Shown in pieces: positions 50,876 to 60,017 of a DNA stretch of 64,000 nt (its first letter is position 1; each line of letters begins with the position of its first letter). This DNA is from JBIYSM02 sp044759095 (GTDB taxonomy: Bacteria; Bacillota; Bacilli; Brevibacillales; Brevibacillaceae). The position numbers and the translations under genes are program-made. The DNA lies in contig NZ_JBIYSM020000022.1 of NCBI RefSeq assembly GCF_044759095.2, positions 4,540-68,539 on the forward strand. The letters run 5' to 3'. The notes below the pieces were generated by a model that was not told the DNA's origin, did not search any database, and worked only from the letters and a program-made list of their open reading frames with translations.

Positions 50876-51762
50876 TGGACATTTTCTGGCAGCTGCTTGT
50901 CATCGGATTTGCCGTGGGAAGCATCTACGCGCTGATCGCATTGGGGTTTGTTCTGATTTACAAGTCAAGCGACGCTATCAACTTTGCACAGGGAGAATTT
51001 GTGCTTGTGGGGACGTACGTTTGCTTGACGTTGATCACCAGCTACCAGGTGCCGTTTTTGGCCGCCCTGCTGTTGACTTTGGCTTTCAGCGCGGTGCTCG
51101 GCTGGGCGGTGGAGCGTGTCGTCCTGCGCCCGTTCATCGGAGAACCGGTCATTTCCATGATCATGGCGACGATCGGTCTTTCCAGCGTAATGGCGGGCGT
51201 CGTTCATCTGTTCTGGGGCACGGATACACGGGTGTTTCCGCCGATTTTTCCGGACCAGCCGCTTCAACTCGGCGGCGGTGTGGTCATCTCGCAGGTATAC
51301 GTCTGGTCGCTGGTTACCGTCTTGATTCTGCTCGCCCTGTTTACGCTGTTTTTCAAGTTTTCCAAGCTGGGGATTGCCATGCGGGCGACAGCCGATGACC
51401 AGCAGGCAGCTCTATCCATGGGGATCAGCGTAAAGGTGATTTTTGCCGTCACGTGGGCCATTTCCGCCATTGTCTCGTCTGTCGGTGGAGTGCTGCTCGG
51501 AAACATCAACGGGGTGAACTCCTCGCTCGCGCTCATCGGCCTGAAAGTACTGCCGGTAGCGCTCCTTGGCGGATTGGACAGCATTCCAGGTGCGATCGTC
51601 GGAGGATTTATCATCGGGATTCTGGAGAGTTTGGCCGGGGGGTACCTCGATCCCATACTGGGTGGAGGAGTCAAAGAAGTACTGCCGTTTGTCGTGCTTG
51701 TGCTGATCCTGATGTTCAAGCCATACGGCCTGTTCGGCAAGCGCGAGATTGAAAGGGTGTGA
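50875..51762 (+). CDS. livH: ABC transporter permease LivH
   Basis: A 295-aa permease with about eight helices. GSIYALIALGFVLIYKSSDAINFAQGEFV and MRATADDQQAALSMGISV followed by GGLDSIPGAIVGGFIIGILE are family hallmarks. It forms the membrane channel with LivM. Its ATG shares an A with the stop of the acyl-CoA synthetase gene (TAATG). Confidence 0.93.
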   Translation: MDIFWQLLVIGFAVGSIYALIALGFVLIYKSSDAINFAQGEFVLVGTYVCLTLITSYQVPFLAALLLTLAFSAVLGWAVERVVLRPFIGEPVISMIMATIGLSSVMAGVVHLFWGTDTRVFPPIFPDQPLQLGGGVVISQVYVWSLVTVLILLALFTLFFKFSKLGIAMRATADDQQAALSMGISVKVIFAVTWAISAIVSSVGGVLLGNINGVNSSLALIGLKVLPVALLGGLDSIPGAIVGGFIIGILESLAGGYLDPILGGGVKEVLPFVVLVLILMFKPYGLFGKREIERV

Positions 51763-52829
51763 GCACAATGAGAAGTCCGTTTGTAAGCGAATGTGGAGAG
51801 TTTCGCACCAGTTATCGGGAAGATATGGCGCTGTACAAGGTTCCGCGCATCCGCTACCGGGTGTATGCGGTGCTCGCCCTGTTCATCCTCCTGCCCTGGT
51901 TCGCATCCGAGTACGTCACCAGTCTGGCCGTTTTGTGCGCAATCGCTTCCATCGGCGCCATCGGGTTAAATATCCTGACCGGTTTTACGGGGCAGATCTC
52001 CATCGGGGTTGGCGCCTTTCTCGGCGTCGGCGGCTACACGTCAGCCATTTTGACAACCGCGCTGGGACTCAGCTTCTGGGTCTCGCTGCCGCTGGCGGGA
52101 ATCGTCACGGCGATGGTGGGAGCGTTGTTCGGCATTCCTTCCCTGCGACTCAAGGGGTTGTATTTGGCTATGGCCACCTTGGCTGCGCAGGTGATCATTT
52201 TGTACGCCATGAACCACTGGAACGCACTCACCGGCGGGACCGCAGGGATGATTTTGTCACGGCCGACGATAGGAAGCTTCTCCTTTGATTCCGAGATGAG
52301 CTATTACTATCTCACGCTGGCGGTTCTCGTCTTCACGTTTATCTTTTCATCCAACCTGTTCCGTTCGCGGACCGGCCGGGCGTTTGTCGCCGTGCGAGAC
52401 CGCGATTTGGCGGCAGAGGTCATGGGCATCAATCTGTTCCGCTACAAAGTGCTGGCCTTTGCCATCAGTTCCTTTTTCATCGGGATCGCGGGAGCGTTGA
52501 TGGGTCACTATACGCTGGTGATCTCACCGGAGCATTTTGATATCGGAGTGTCCATCGAATATCTGGCGATGATTCTGATCGGCGGGCTTGGCAGTGTCGT
52601 CGGTTCCATTTTCGGTGCGATTTTTCTTACGCTGCTGCCCGTCTTCCTGCGGGAGCTGATCGATCTCTTGTCCGTGACGATGCCGCATGTGACTGAATAT
52701 TTCGGTGCCATGCGGCAGATCATCTTCGGCGGTATCATCATCGCTTTTCTCGTCTATGAACCGGAGGGCCTGGCCAAGATGTGGCGCAATTTTAAAGACA
52801 GCTGCAAACTGTGGCCATTTTCCTATTAA
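51759..52829 (+). CDS. livM: ABC transporter permease LivM
   Basis: A 356-aa permease: IGAIGLNILTGFTGQISIGVGAFLGVGGYTSA, AVRDRDLAAEVMGINLFRYKVLAFAISSF and GGLGSVVGSIFGAIFLTLLP. The N-terminal 30 residues (VSECGEFRTSYREDMALY) form an extra cytoplasmic start often found in this subgroup. The GTG at 51759 overlaps the livH stop as GTGA; an ATG at 51768 is an alternative. Confidence 0.92.
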   Translation: MSTMRSPFVSECGEFRTSYREDMALYKVPRIRYRVYAVLALFILLPWFASEYVTSLAVLCAIASIGAIGLNILTGFTGQISIGVGAFLGVGGYTSAILTTALGLSFWVSLPLAGIVTAMVGALFGIPSLRLKGLYLAMATLAAQVIILYAMNHWNALTGGTAGMILSRPTIGSFSFDSEMSYYYLTLAVLVFTFIFSSNLFRSRTGRAFVAVRDRDLAAEVMGINLFRYKVLAFAISSFFIGIAGALMGHYTLVISPEHFDIGVSIEYLAMILIGGLGSVVGSIFGAIFLTLLPVFLRELIDLLSVTMPHVTEYFGAMRQIIFGGIIIAFLVYEPEGLAKMWRNFKDSCKLWPFSY

Positions 52830-52855
52830 AGAAAAAAACCAAGGGGGAACTCAAG

Positions 52856-54088
52856 ATGAAAAATTGGGTCAATGTCGTGTCTGCTGCCTTTCTATCCGCA
52901 CTGCTGGTCGCCGGCTGCGGCGGCGGCAGTCAACCGTCGAGCGCTCCTGCTTCGACAGGAAACACCAGTGCGCCGGCAGCACCTGCCGCACCTGCTGCCA
53001 AGGAACCGATCAAGATCGGCGGGCTGTTTGACGAGACGGGAGGAACGGGTGATGTCGGCAAACCGTACGCGGAAGGGGAAGTCGCCTATGTCGAGTACCT
53101 CAACAGCAAAGGCGGCATCAATGGCGCCAAAGTTGAGCTGATTGGTGTGGACTACGCGTACAAAGTGCCGGAAGCCGTGAAAATTTACCAGAAATTCATC
53201 AAGCAGGACAAAGTATCCGCCATTCTCGGCTGGGGGACGGGGGATACGGAAGCAATGAAAGAACTGATCGCCAAAGACAAAGTGCCGTTCATCTCTGCCT
53301 CCTACTCGGAAGCCCTGACCAAAGTTGCCCAGCATCCGTACAACTTCATGACGGCTGCTACCTACTCCGATCAGGCGAAAGTGGCCATCAAGTGGATCAA
53401 GGACAACTGGAAGGGCAGCGGCAATCCGAAGCTGGCGCTGATCTACAACGATACGCCGTTCGGCAAGTCGCCTGTCGAAGACGCAAAAGCATACGCCGCC
53501 TCCGTGGGCGTCGACGTGGTGGATGAACAAATCGTCGACCTGAAAGCGCTGGATGCGACACCTCAGCTCTTGAACATGCAGAAGAAAAGCCCTGACTTCG
53601 CCATCATTCAGGAGACGTGGGGGGCTACTGCCACCATTTTGAAGGATGCGAAAAAGCTGGGCCTCACCACCCAATTTATCGGTTTGAACTGGGCGGCGGG
53701 TGAAGGGGTTATCAAACTGGCTGGCGATGCGGCGGAAGGCTTTATCGGCGTGATTACGCATGCCTTCCCGTACGAAAATCTGCCGGGTTTGAAGGAGATT
53801 GAAGAGCACCTGGCCTCCAAAGGGAAAAAGCTGTCTGACATTAACCAGAAGTTCGTCCAAGGATGGGTGGCAGCCAAAATTATGGTGGAAGGAATCAAAA
53901 ACGCAGGTGACAACTTGACCGGTGAAGGCATCAAGGCCGGTATCGAAAAAATTTCCAACCTGGAGTTCGGCGGCATTGCATCACCGGTTTCCTTCTCTGC
54001 CGACAACCACCGCGGCACCACCAAGGTCCGCCTCGGTGAAGTAAAGAACGGCAAATTTGAAATCATTACAGATTACATCGGCTACTAA
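52856..54088 (+). CDS. livK: ABC transporter substrate-binding lipoprotein (LivK type)
   Basis: A 410-aa lipoprotein. Signal peptide with lipobox LVAGC, Cys at 21, then a Ser/Pro/Ala-rich linker. The periplasmic-binding-protein type 1 fold begins at about 48 (IKIGGLFDETGGTGDVGKPYAEG). ATG at 52856 follows AAGGGGGAACTCAAG. It captures the substrate outside the membrane. The ligand is not evident; with two CoA ligases in the operon a carboxylic acid, possibly aromatic or fatty, is more likely than leucine. Confidence 0.9.
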   Translation: MKNWVNVVSAAFLSALLVAGCGGGSQPSSAPASTGNTSAPAAPAAPAAKEPIKIGGLFDETGGTGDVGKPYAEGEVAYVEYLNSKGGINGAKVELIGVDYAYKVPEAVKIYQKFIKQDKVSAILGWGTGDTEAMKELIAKDKVPFISASYSEALTKVAQHPYNFMTAATYSDQAKVAIKWIKDNWKGSGNPKLALIYNDTPFGKSPVEDAKAYAASVGVDVVDEQIVDLKALDATPQLLNMQKKSPDFAIIQETWGATATILKDAKKLGLTTQFIGLNWAAGEGVIKLAGDAAEGFIGVITHAFPYENLPGLKEIEEHLASKGKKLSDINQKFVQGWVAAKIMVEGIKNAGDNLTGEGIKAGIEKISNLEFGGIASPVSFSADNHRGTTKVRLGEVKNGKFEIITDYIGY

Positions 54089-54108
54089 GCGCCGGACGGG
54101 GGGAAGCC

Positions 54109-54897
54109 ATGCTCACGCTGAACAACGTGGAAGTGATGTACGACAAGGTCATTCTCGTCCTGAAGGGCATGTCGATGCACGTTCCGGAGGGAAAGATCGT
54201 CGCGCTCCTGGGCAGCAACGGCGCCGGCAAAACCACGACGCTCAAAGCCATTTCCGGTCTGCTCAAAAGTGAAAACGGGGAAGTGACGGACGGCTCCCTG
54301 GAGTACGCAGGCGCAGCCATCAGCGGAAGGGAACCGGAGGAAATTGTCAAGCGCGGAATCTTTCAGGTGATGGAAGGCAGGCGTGTGTTTGAACATCTGA
54401 ATGTCGAAGAAAATCTGATCGCAGGGGCTCACACACGTCGGGATCGCAGAGCCCAGAAGGAGGACATGGAGCGCGTCTACCACTACTTTCCCAAGCTGAA
54501 GCTGCTGAGGACTCGGACAGCAGGCTACCTTAGCGGAGGAGAACAGCAGATGCTGGCGATCGGTCGGGCGTTGATGGCCCGGCCCCGCCTGATGCTGCTG
54601 GATGAACCGTCGCTGGGGCTCGCCCCGCTCCTCGTCAAGGAGATCTTTGGCATCATCAAGCAGATCAACCGGGAGCAGGGGACGACCATTCTCGTGGTGG
54701 AGCAAAATGCCAACGTGGCCCTCTCCATTGCCGACTACGGCTACATCATGGAAAACGGCCGGATCGTGCTGGAAGGGGACGTGGAATCGTTAAAGGCAAA
54801 CGAGGACGTTCGGGAATTTTACCTTGGCATGAGCGACGGGAAGCGAAAAAGCTTCCGGCAGGTGAAGCACTATAAACGGAGAAAGCGGTGGTTGTAA
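54109..54897 (+). CDS. livF: Branched-chain-amino-acid-type ABC transporter ATPase (LivF)
   Basis: A 262-aa ATPase. Walker A GSNGAGKTT, LivF-type RGIFQVMEGRRVFEHLNVEENL, signature YLSGGEQQMLAIGRAL, Walker B LMLLDEPSLGLAP and H-loop VVEQNANVAL. The C-terminus carries an extra basic tail (GKRKSFRQVKHYKRRKRWL). Partner of LivG. Its stop overlaps the next start (TAATG). Confidence 0.92.
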   Translation: MLTLNNVEVMYDKVILVLKGMSMHVPEGKIVALLGSNGAGKTTTLKAISGLLKSENGEVTDGSLEYAGAAISGREPEEIVKRGIFQVMEGRRVFEHLNVEENLIAGAHTRRDRRAQKEDMERVYHYFPKLKLLRTRTAGYLSGGEQQMLAIGRALMARPRLMLLDEPSLGLAPLLVKEIFGIIKQINREQGTTILVVEQNANVALSIADYGYIMENGRIVLEGDVESLKANEDVREFYLGMSDGKRKSFRQVKHYKRRKRWL

Positions 54898-56063
54898 TGA
54901 AAATAAGCCGCATTTCCGAGCTGATCAGGCATGCGTACGAAACGGCGCCCGGCTGGCGGGACTGGTTCCAGCAAAACGGGATTGATCCGCAGAGGATTGA
55001 GAGCGAATCAGATTTATGGAGAATTCCCGTCCTGCACAAGACGGATCTGCCGCGGTTGCAGCAGTCAAATCCCCCGTTTGGGGGCCTGTTTGCGGGGGAA
55101 CCGGAACGAATTTTCCTCTCTCCGGGTCCCATCTACGATCCTCAACCGGCGGGAGACGATCCATGGCGTTTTTCCAAAGCATTGGCACATGCCGGATTTA
55201 CCGGGGGGGACGTCGTTCTCAACACGTTTTCCTACCATCTCAGTCCGGCCGGTTTCATGTTTGACAAGGCGCTTTGCAGCCTCAAGGCCACTGTGATTCC
55301 GGCAGGTGTGGGCAATACCGAACTGCTCGTGGGAATGCTACGCGATTTGCGGGTGACCGGCTACGTCGGCACTCCCAGCTATTTGCGGGCCCTGATCCAA
55401 CGTGCAGAAGAGACGGGTTTGCGCGTTGGCGAAGACATTCCTCTTTGCAAAGCCTTTTTCACAGCGGAACCGATTCCCCCGGATTTTCCCGATTGGTGCG
55501 CCGAGCGGAGAATTCGCTTCGGGGAAGCGTACGGTACGGCGGATGCCGGCTGCCTAGCTTACCGCAACCAGCAAGAGACGGGCTTGCAGCTGGAAGAAAA
55601 CGTTCTGGTTCAGGTATGCGATCCCGAAACGGGTCAGCCTGTGGCAGAAGGGGAGATCGGCGAAATGGTGATCACGGTATTTGACCGCCAGTATCCGCTC
55701 ATTCGCTTTGGTACAGGGGATTTGTCTCGCTGGCTCCCCGGACAGTCGGACGATCGGTTGGCCGGTGTATTGGGGCGTGTCGGTGACGGGATCAAGGTGA
55801 GGGGAATGTTCGTGTACCGCCAGCAAATGGAGCGGGTGCTGTCAGTGTACCCCGACGTACGCTGCTACCGGGCGGACGTATTTTCTGACGGGGAAAAAGA
55901 CGTTCTGCAAATCTCCCTTGAAGTTCCGGAAGCGACAGAGAACGACCTTTTGGAAAAAATAAGCGAGCATCTGCGCCAGGTCTTGCGTGTGAAGGCGGAG
56001 CTTCGTCTGGTGCCGCCCGGATCGCTGGATCGCTCGCAAAACGTGCTTCAGGACCACCGCTAG
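54897..56063 (+). CDS. Phenylacetate-CoA ligase (PaaK) family protein
   Basis: A 388-aa adenylate-forming enzyme, somewhat shorter than the usual 430 or so. The N-terminus ISELIRHAYETAPGWRDWF matches the PaaK start, then YGTADAGCLAYRNQQETGL, GEMVITVFDRQYPLIRFGTGDLSRW and GRVGDGIKVRGMFVY follow the family pattern. The nucleotide-binding Ser/Thr-Gly-rich loop near 85-100 (IFLSPGPIYDP) departs from the usual SSGTTG form, so activity is not certain. It is the last gene of the operon. Confidence 0.85.
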   Translation: MKISRISELIRHAYETAPGWRDWFQQNGIDPQRIESESDLWRIPVLHKTDLPRLQQSNPPFGGLFAGEPERIFLSPGPIYDPQPAGDDPWRFSKALAHAGFTGGDVVLNTFSYHLSPAGFMFDKALCSLKATVIPAGVGNTELLVGMLRDLRVTGYVGTPSYLRALIQRAEETGLRVGEDIPLCKAFFTAEPIPPDFPDWCAERRIRFGEAYGTADAGCLAYRNQQETGLQLEENVLVQVCDPETGQPVAEGEIGEMVITVFDRQYPLIRFGTGDLSRWLPGQSDDRLAGVLGRVGDGIKVRGMFVYRQQMERVLSVYPDVRCYRADVFSDGEKDVLQISLEVPEATENDLLEKISEHLRQVLRVKAELRLVPPGSLDRSQNVLQDHR

Positions 56064-56069
56064 CAAAAA

Positions 56070-56104
56070 GCGAAAAACCTGCCCTCGCCGGCAGGTTTCT
56101 TTTA
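56070..56104 (+). terminator. Terminator of the liv/CoA-ligase operon
   Basis: AAACCTGCC-CTCGCC-GGCAGGTTT then CTTTTATT. Confidence 0.88.
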
Positions 56105-56127
56105 TTGTGCAGGAAAATAAAAGCAAT

Positions 56128-56553
56128 TTAATGGTTGCCCTCCGTGTAAATTTGGAAGGTTACACCGAACTTGTCCGTTACAATACCGTAAGCAGGGCTA
56201 AAAAATGTTTCTTGCAGCGGCATGTTCACTTGACCGTCTTGCTGCAAGGCTTCATAAATTTGCTTGGATTTTTCCTTGTCCTTCGTAGAAATACAGATGG
56301 TAACCTGATTTCCGCTTTGATGGGGTTGGCCTGGAAACGTATCAGAAAACATAAGGTCGGATTCACCCACTTTTAACATTGCGTGAGCCACGAGTTCCTT
56401 TGCCTCTGCCGGTAAAGGAAATTCGGGGTTTTCAGGCATTTCCCCGAAGGTTTGGTTAAAGAGGACTTTGGCATCTAAAGCTTTTTCGTAAAATTGAATG
56501 GCTTCTTTTGCATTTCCGTTCATCATTAAATAAGGGGTCAATCGCAATGTCAC
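56128..56553 (-). CDS. VOC family (PhnB-like) protein
   Basis: A 141-aa single-domain protein: LTPYLMMNGNAKEAIQFYEKALDAKV, HAMLKVGESDLMFSDTFPG and YGIVTDKFGVTFQIY, the pattern of PhnB/3-demethylubiquinone-like glyoxalase-fold proteins. The metal sites in this group are often incomplete and no reaction can be assigned. GTG start after AAGGAG. The region 56554-56700 upstream is AT-rich and likely its promoter. Confidence 0.87.
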   Translation of the reverse strand: MTLRLTPYLMMNGNAKEAIQFYEKALDAKVLFNQTFGEMPENPEFPLPAEAKELVAHAMLKVGESDLMFSDTFPGQPHQSGNQVTICISTKDKEKSKQIYEALQQDGQVNMPLQETFFSPAYGIVTDKFGVTFQIYTEGNH

Positions 56554-56703
56554 AATGAGTCAGCTCCTTGGGTGCTCATTTTTTTTTTTTCGATTCTACT
56601 ATGCTTCAGGCCTCCCCTCCAATTATTTCCGATAATTTCATTATAAAACAAGGAACATATGTTTGCAATTGAAAATTGGGCCCGTTAGGCGGAGCGATTT
56701 TCA

Positions 56704-56735
56704 CAAAAATAGCCACCTGCAATGGGCGGCTATTG
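56704..56735 (-). terminator. Terminator of the DUF84 gene
   Basis: AATAGCC / GGCTATT stem on the minus strand followed by TTTTTG; the stop codon TAG is part of the stem. Confidence 0.75.
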
Positions 56736-57263
56736 GTAAAAACGGGAGACAAAGGGTGTCAGCGCCGCGATCACTGCGTCTCGAAAGACTTCGGCTCGTT
56801 TGATCCGGTCTTCCGTAAACAGTCCATAGGCACCCCCCTTGTGATTGCTGCCAATCGTGCCGCTCCACTCGTCGATAATCGTGCGCAGTTCGATCCCTTC
56901 CTGCCGGATCCGCTCTCCTGCCGTGTTGGGAACGGGAAACGCCAGTCCTTTTCCCAGGGAGAGGCGCTTGCCGTCCCAGGCGGCGCAAACGGAAATCAGA
57001 TACCACTGACCGGTGTATTCGTCATCAAACGTCAGTCCGCCTTCCAGACCCAGGCCAATCTGTGCCTCCGGTACACGGGAAAGCGCTTGTTTGGCCCGGT
57101 TGACAGCCCCTTCAATCGTCTCCGCTTCCGTCATCGGCTGGTCGGAGACGCCGGACGGTACAGACAGGCAGATCGGCTCCTTCCCGGTGGCCAATACCAC
57201 AGCGGAGCGTTTGGCTTGATTGGTGGTACCGAGTGCATAGGTAAATCGGGCAAAATCGATCAC
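56730..57263 (-). CDS. DUF84 inosine/xanthosine triphosphatase (YjjX-like)
   Basis: A 177-aa protein: ALGTTNQAKRSAVVLATG, SDQPMTEAETIEGAVNRA, IGLGLEGGLTFDD and TIGSNHKGGAYGLFTEDRIKRAEVFRDAV. These match the DUF84/YjjX family, which hydrolyses ITP and XTP to keep the nucleotide pool clean. GTG at 57263 follows GGAGG. Divergent from dapF. Confidence 0.9.
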   Translation of the reverse strand: MIDFARFTYALGTTNQAKRSAVVLATGKEPICLSVPSGVSDQPMTEAETIEGAVNRAKQALSRVPEAQIGLGLEGGLTFDDEYTGQWYLISVCAAWDGKRLSLGKGLAFPVPNTAGERIRQEGIELRTIIDEWSGTIGSNHKGGAYGLFTEDRIKRAEVFRDAVIAALTPFVSRFYQ

Positions 57264-57292
57264 GTCAAATTCCTCCGATCATGCTGGTTGCT

Positions 57293-57309
57293 AGTGGTAG
57301 TATACCACT
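57293..57309. promoter_or_regulatory. Inverted repeat between the DUF84 gene and dapF
   Basis: AGTGGTA-GTA-TACCACT, a 7-bp perfect inverted repeat in the divergent promoter region. TGGT...ACCA is the general shape of GntR-type sites. No regulator adjoins it. Confidence 0.3.
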
Positions 57310-57374
57310 TCACCATTCCGCCATGTTCTGTGATAAGATAAGGTCAAATGGAACGCGGAAAGAGGATTTGAGTG

Positions 57375-58244
57375 ATGAAGTTTACCAAAATGCATGGGTT
57401 GGGAAATGACTATGTCTATGTGAACTGCTTTGCGGAGCCGCTTGAAGGAGTGGATCTGCCTGAGTTGTCCAGACGGGTCAGCGATCGCCACTTTGGTATC
57501 GGCGGAGACGGTATGATTCTGATCATGCCTTCCGAGCGTGCCGATTTTCGCATGCGCGTGTTTAACAACGACGGCAGCGAAGCCAAGAACTGTGGAAACG
57601 GGCTGCGCTGCGTCAGCAAATACGTATACGATCACGGCTTGACCGGGAAGACGACGTTCACGGTGGAGACGCTGGGCGGTATTGTGACGCCTGTCGTGAC
57701 AGTAGGGGAAGACGGCAAGGTGGCGCAGGTTACCATCGATATGGGGGAACCGCGTTTTGCCCGCTCTGCCATTCCCATGACCGGAAAAGCAGATGAGCAT
57801 GTAGTGGAACAGCCGCTTACGATTGACGGAAAAACGTTTTTGCTGACCGCCGTCTCGATGGGCAACCCCCACGCGATTTTGTTTGTAGACGAGGTGCGAG
57901 ACGAGGACGTTGTCACCTACGGGCCGAAGATTGAGTTTCACGAATGGTTCCCGGAGCGCACCAACGTGGAATTTATTCAGGTGCTGAATCGCCGCGAGCT
58001 GAAGTTCCGCGTCTGGGAGCGGGGCTCGGGCGTGACTCTCGCCTGCGGAACCGGTGCATGCGCTGCCGCCGTTGCCGCTTGTCTGACTGGAAGAACTGAA
58101 CGGGAGGTAACCGTTCATCTGCTCGGCGGTGACTTGTTCATCGAGTGGAGGGAAAGTGACAATCGCGTCTACATGACAGGCCCTGCGACGGAGGTCTTTT
58201 CAGGAGTGTATACAGGGCCCCTCCCGTACGAAAAAACCCCGTAG
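57375..58244 (+). CDS. dapF: Diaminopimelate epimerase
   Basis: A 289-aa enzyme: KMHGLGNDYVYVNC, the first catalytic Cys (about 73) in NDGSEAKNCGNGLRC and the second (about 224) in TLACGTGACAAAVAAC. It converts LL- to meso-diaminopimelate, the precursor of lysine and of the peptidoglycan cross-link. The ATG at 57375 gives the standard N-terminus; a GTG one codon earlier is possible. The gene stands alone, outside any lysine operon. Confidence 0.96.
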   Translation: MKFTKMHGLGNDYVYVNCFAEPLEGVDLPELSRRVSDRHFGIGGDGMILIMPSERADFRMRVFNNDGSEAKNCGNGLRCVSKYVYDHGLTGKTTFTVETLGGIVTPVVTVGEDGKVAQVTIDMGEPRFARSAIPMTGKADEHVVEQPLTIDGKTFLLTAVSMGNPHAILFVDEVRDEDVVTYGPKIEFHEWFPERTNVEFIQVLNRRELKFRVWERGSGVTLACGTGACAAAVAACLTGRTEREVTVHLLGGDLFIEWRESDNRVYMTGPATEVFSGVYTGPLPYEKTP

Positions 58245-58264
58245 CCTAGGGCTGACGGGGTTCA
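58234..58264. terminator. Bidirectional terminator of dapF and the LysM gene
   Basis: AACCCCGT - loop - ACGGGGTT with A-rich left and T-containing right flanks. Confidence 0.8.
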
Positions 58265-58272
58265 AAGTTTTG

Positions 58273-59412
58273 TCAACTCAAGCCGGCGGCAATTTTGATC
58301 GCCGACTGGTGGCTGGTGTCCGGAAGCTTGTCCTTGTGCCGCAGACTGTTGCGGAAATGAATGTCGAAGTGACCAGTGAAGTTATTGCCGCTGATGTATT
58401 CGATATCATGGGGCATGGAGGACATGGAAGCGGCGATTCGCCTGCCGTTCACCTCAACGATCACAGGGCGGACTTTCCAGGAGTAGCTGCCTCCCCAGAT
58501 TTCCTTGATGATTGCGGTATCGGCAGAGGTCAGCGGTTCCGTGTCGGAGTGGAACGCGCCGATGGTACGCTTGACCATGAAGCTGCGGCCGGTTTGAAAA
58601 TCGGTTACCTTGGCGACGGCGTTGATGGGAAACAGGTACTGGGCTGCTTCAAACCAGTCCAGGTACTCACCGTACTGCTTACCGGGAGTCTTTGTCACCG
58701 GGATGTGATGAATCGGAATTTTTACGATTTGTCCGATCTGCAGATTGGTTGAGGAACTCAGGTTGTTGACCTTTAAAAACTCGTCCATTGGGATGCCGTG
58801 CGCAAGGGAGACGGACCACGGCGTGTCCCCTTTGACCACCCTATAAGTCGTCATTTCCACCCAGGGCTTGTCCGGTTCGAATGGTTCAGGAGTATTCGTA
58901 TTCGGAATAATCAGTTTTTGGCCGATATTCAAATGGGTCGAAGTCATTTTGTTGGCATCCATGATCGATTGAATGCTGACGTTGTACAGGCTGGCGATTT
59001 TCCAGAGCACATCTCCACTGACTACAGTATGTACCGTACCGGATTGCGGGACCAGCAGCTTGTCCCCGACAATGAGAGTGTCACTGGTCAAACGGTTGAT
59101 TTCCTTCAGGCTGCTGATCGTGGTATTGAACTTGTCAGCAATTTTCCACAGGGTGTCCCCGCTTTGGACCTGATAAATGCTGGATTGCGGCGGGATGTAA
59201 AGCGTGGAGCCAGCCAGGATCATGTCGGATCGCAAATGATTGGCGATTTTCAATTGTTCAACGCTGCGATCGTAGCTGTAGGCAATGTTGCCCAGCGTAT
59301 CCCCAGCCTTTACCGTGACGGTTTCAGCAGAGACAAACGTAGCGGGCAGCAAAATCGCGCCGGCGATCACAGATTGAAGTGCCAATCGTTTCCATCGTGC
59401 TTTCTGAAACAT
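58273..59412 (-). CDS. Secreted protein with four LysM domains
   Basis: A 379-aa exported protein; ATG at 59412 follows AAGGGGGG. The signal peptide (LALQSVIAGAILLPATFVSAE) ends at about 28. Four LysM repeats follow: VTVKAGDTLGNIAYSY, YQVQSGDTLWKIADKF, HTVVSGDVLWKIASLY and YRVVKGDTPWSVSLAH, which bind peptidoglycan glycan. The last 140 residues (AVAKVTDFQTGRSFMVKRTIG ... DIHFRNSLRHKD) form a domain seen at the end of many Bacillota LysM proteins; its function is not known to me. Confidence 0.9.
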   Translation of the reverse strand: MFQKARWKRLALQSVIAGAILLPATFVSAETVTVKAGDTLGNIAYSYDRSVEQLKIANHLRSDMILAGSTLYIPPQSSIYQVQSGDTLWKIADKFNTTISSLKEINRLTSDTLIVGDKLLVPQSGTVHTVVSGDVLWKIASLYNVSIQSIMDANKMTSTHLNIGQKLIIPNTNTPEPFEPDKPWVEMTTYRVVKGDTPWSVSLAHGIPMDEFLKVNNLSSSTNLQIGQIVKIPIHHIPVTKTPGKQYGEYLDWFEAAQYLFPINAVAKVTDFQTGRSFMVKRTIGAFHSDTEPLTSADTAIIKEIWGGSYSWKVRPVIVEVNGRRIAASMSSMPHDIEYISGNNFTGHFDIHFRNSLRHKDKLPDTSHQSAIKIAAGLS

Positions 59413-59578
59413 AGAAGCCCCCCTTGGTGCACATCGTGATGGTTGAATGGAGTAACAATATTGTAAACAGAGGAACATCATGCTTGCATTGGATAAATTG
59501 ATCCTTTCCATCCAACCTCTGCCATATCGTGCTCCATTTGAGCCTTAAGAGGGTTCTTGCAATAAGCCTGCAGACACA

Positions 59579-59627
59579 AAAAAGCGTGGAATTTCGCACC
59601 CCATTCGTGCCAATTCCACGCTACTCA
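59579..59627 (-). terminator. Terminator of the 47-aa gene
   Basis: GCGTGGAATT - 18 nt - AATTCCACGC followed on the minus strand by TTTTTT. Confidence 0.82.
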
Positions 59628-59646
59628 AAAGAAAATGAGTGAAAAG

Positions 59647-59790
59647 TCACCCGTTGTACACCTCTGTCAGACAGGCTGCTGCATCCCATTGGTCAAATTC
59701 GGCGTTGTTCATTTTGTCCAGTTCTGCCTGCAATTGTTTCAGTTCCGCTTCGATCAGGCGGATTTTTTCTTGCATCACTTTCGTTGTCAT
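59647..59790 (-). CDS. Small coiled-coil protein, 47 aa, unknown
   Basis: ATG at 59790 has AAGGAGAG 8 nt upstream, and the gene has its own terminator. The product TTKVMQEKIRLIEAELKQLQ then AELDKMNNAEFDQWDAAAC ends LTEVYNG. Residues 5-27 show heptad spacing of Ile/Leu, so it likely dimerises. The size invites comparison with Spo0E-like phosphatases, but their SQELD motif is absent. No family assigned. Confidence 0.65.
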   Translation of the reverse strand: MTTKVMQEKIRLIEAELKQLQAELDKMNNAEFDQWDAAACLTEVYNG

Positions 59791-60017
59791 CCTGGTTCTC
59801 TCCTTACACGGGCTTTTTATCTAAATTTACTGACTATTCTAACAAGAGATTTTCGCGCTGTAAATAGCGGAAGTTGGTTGTAAGCGTTTGCTTTTGTAAA
59901 CGTTTTGTGAACGCAATTTTCACTTGGGAACGTGGATTGTGTGCAAAAATCGGGGAAACTAGTAAGGAATCGTGTTATGATGAGAGGTAGTCTTTAACCG
60001 TCAGGAAGGTGTCGTTT

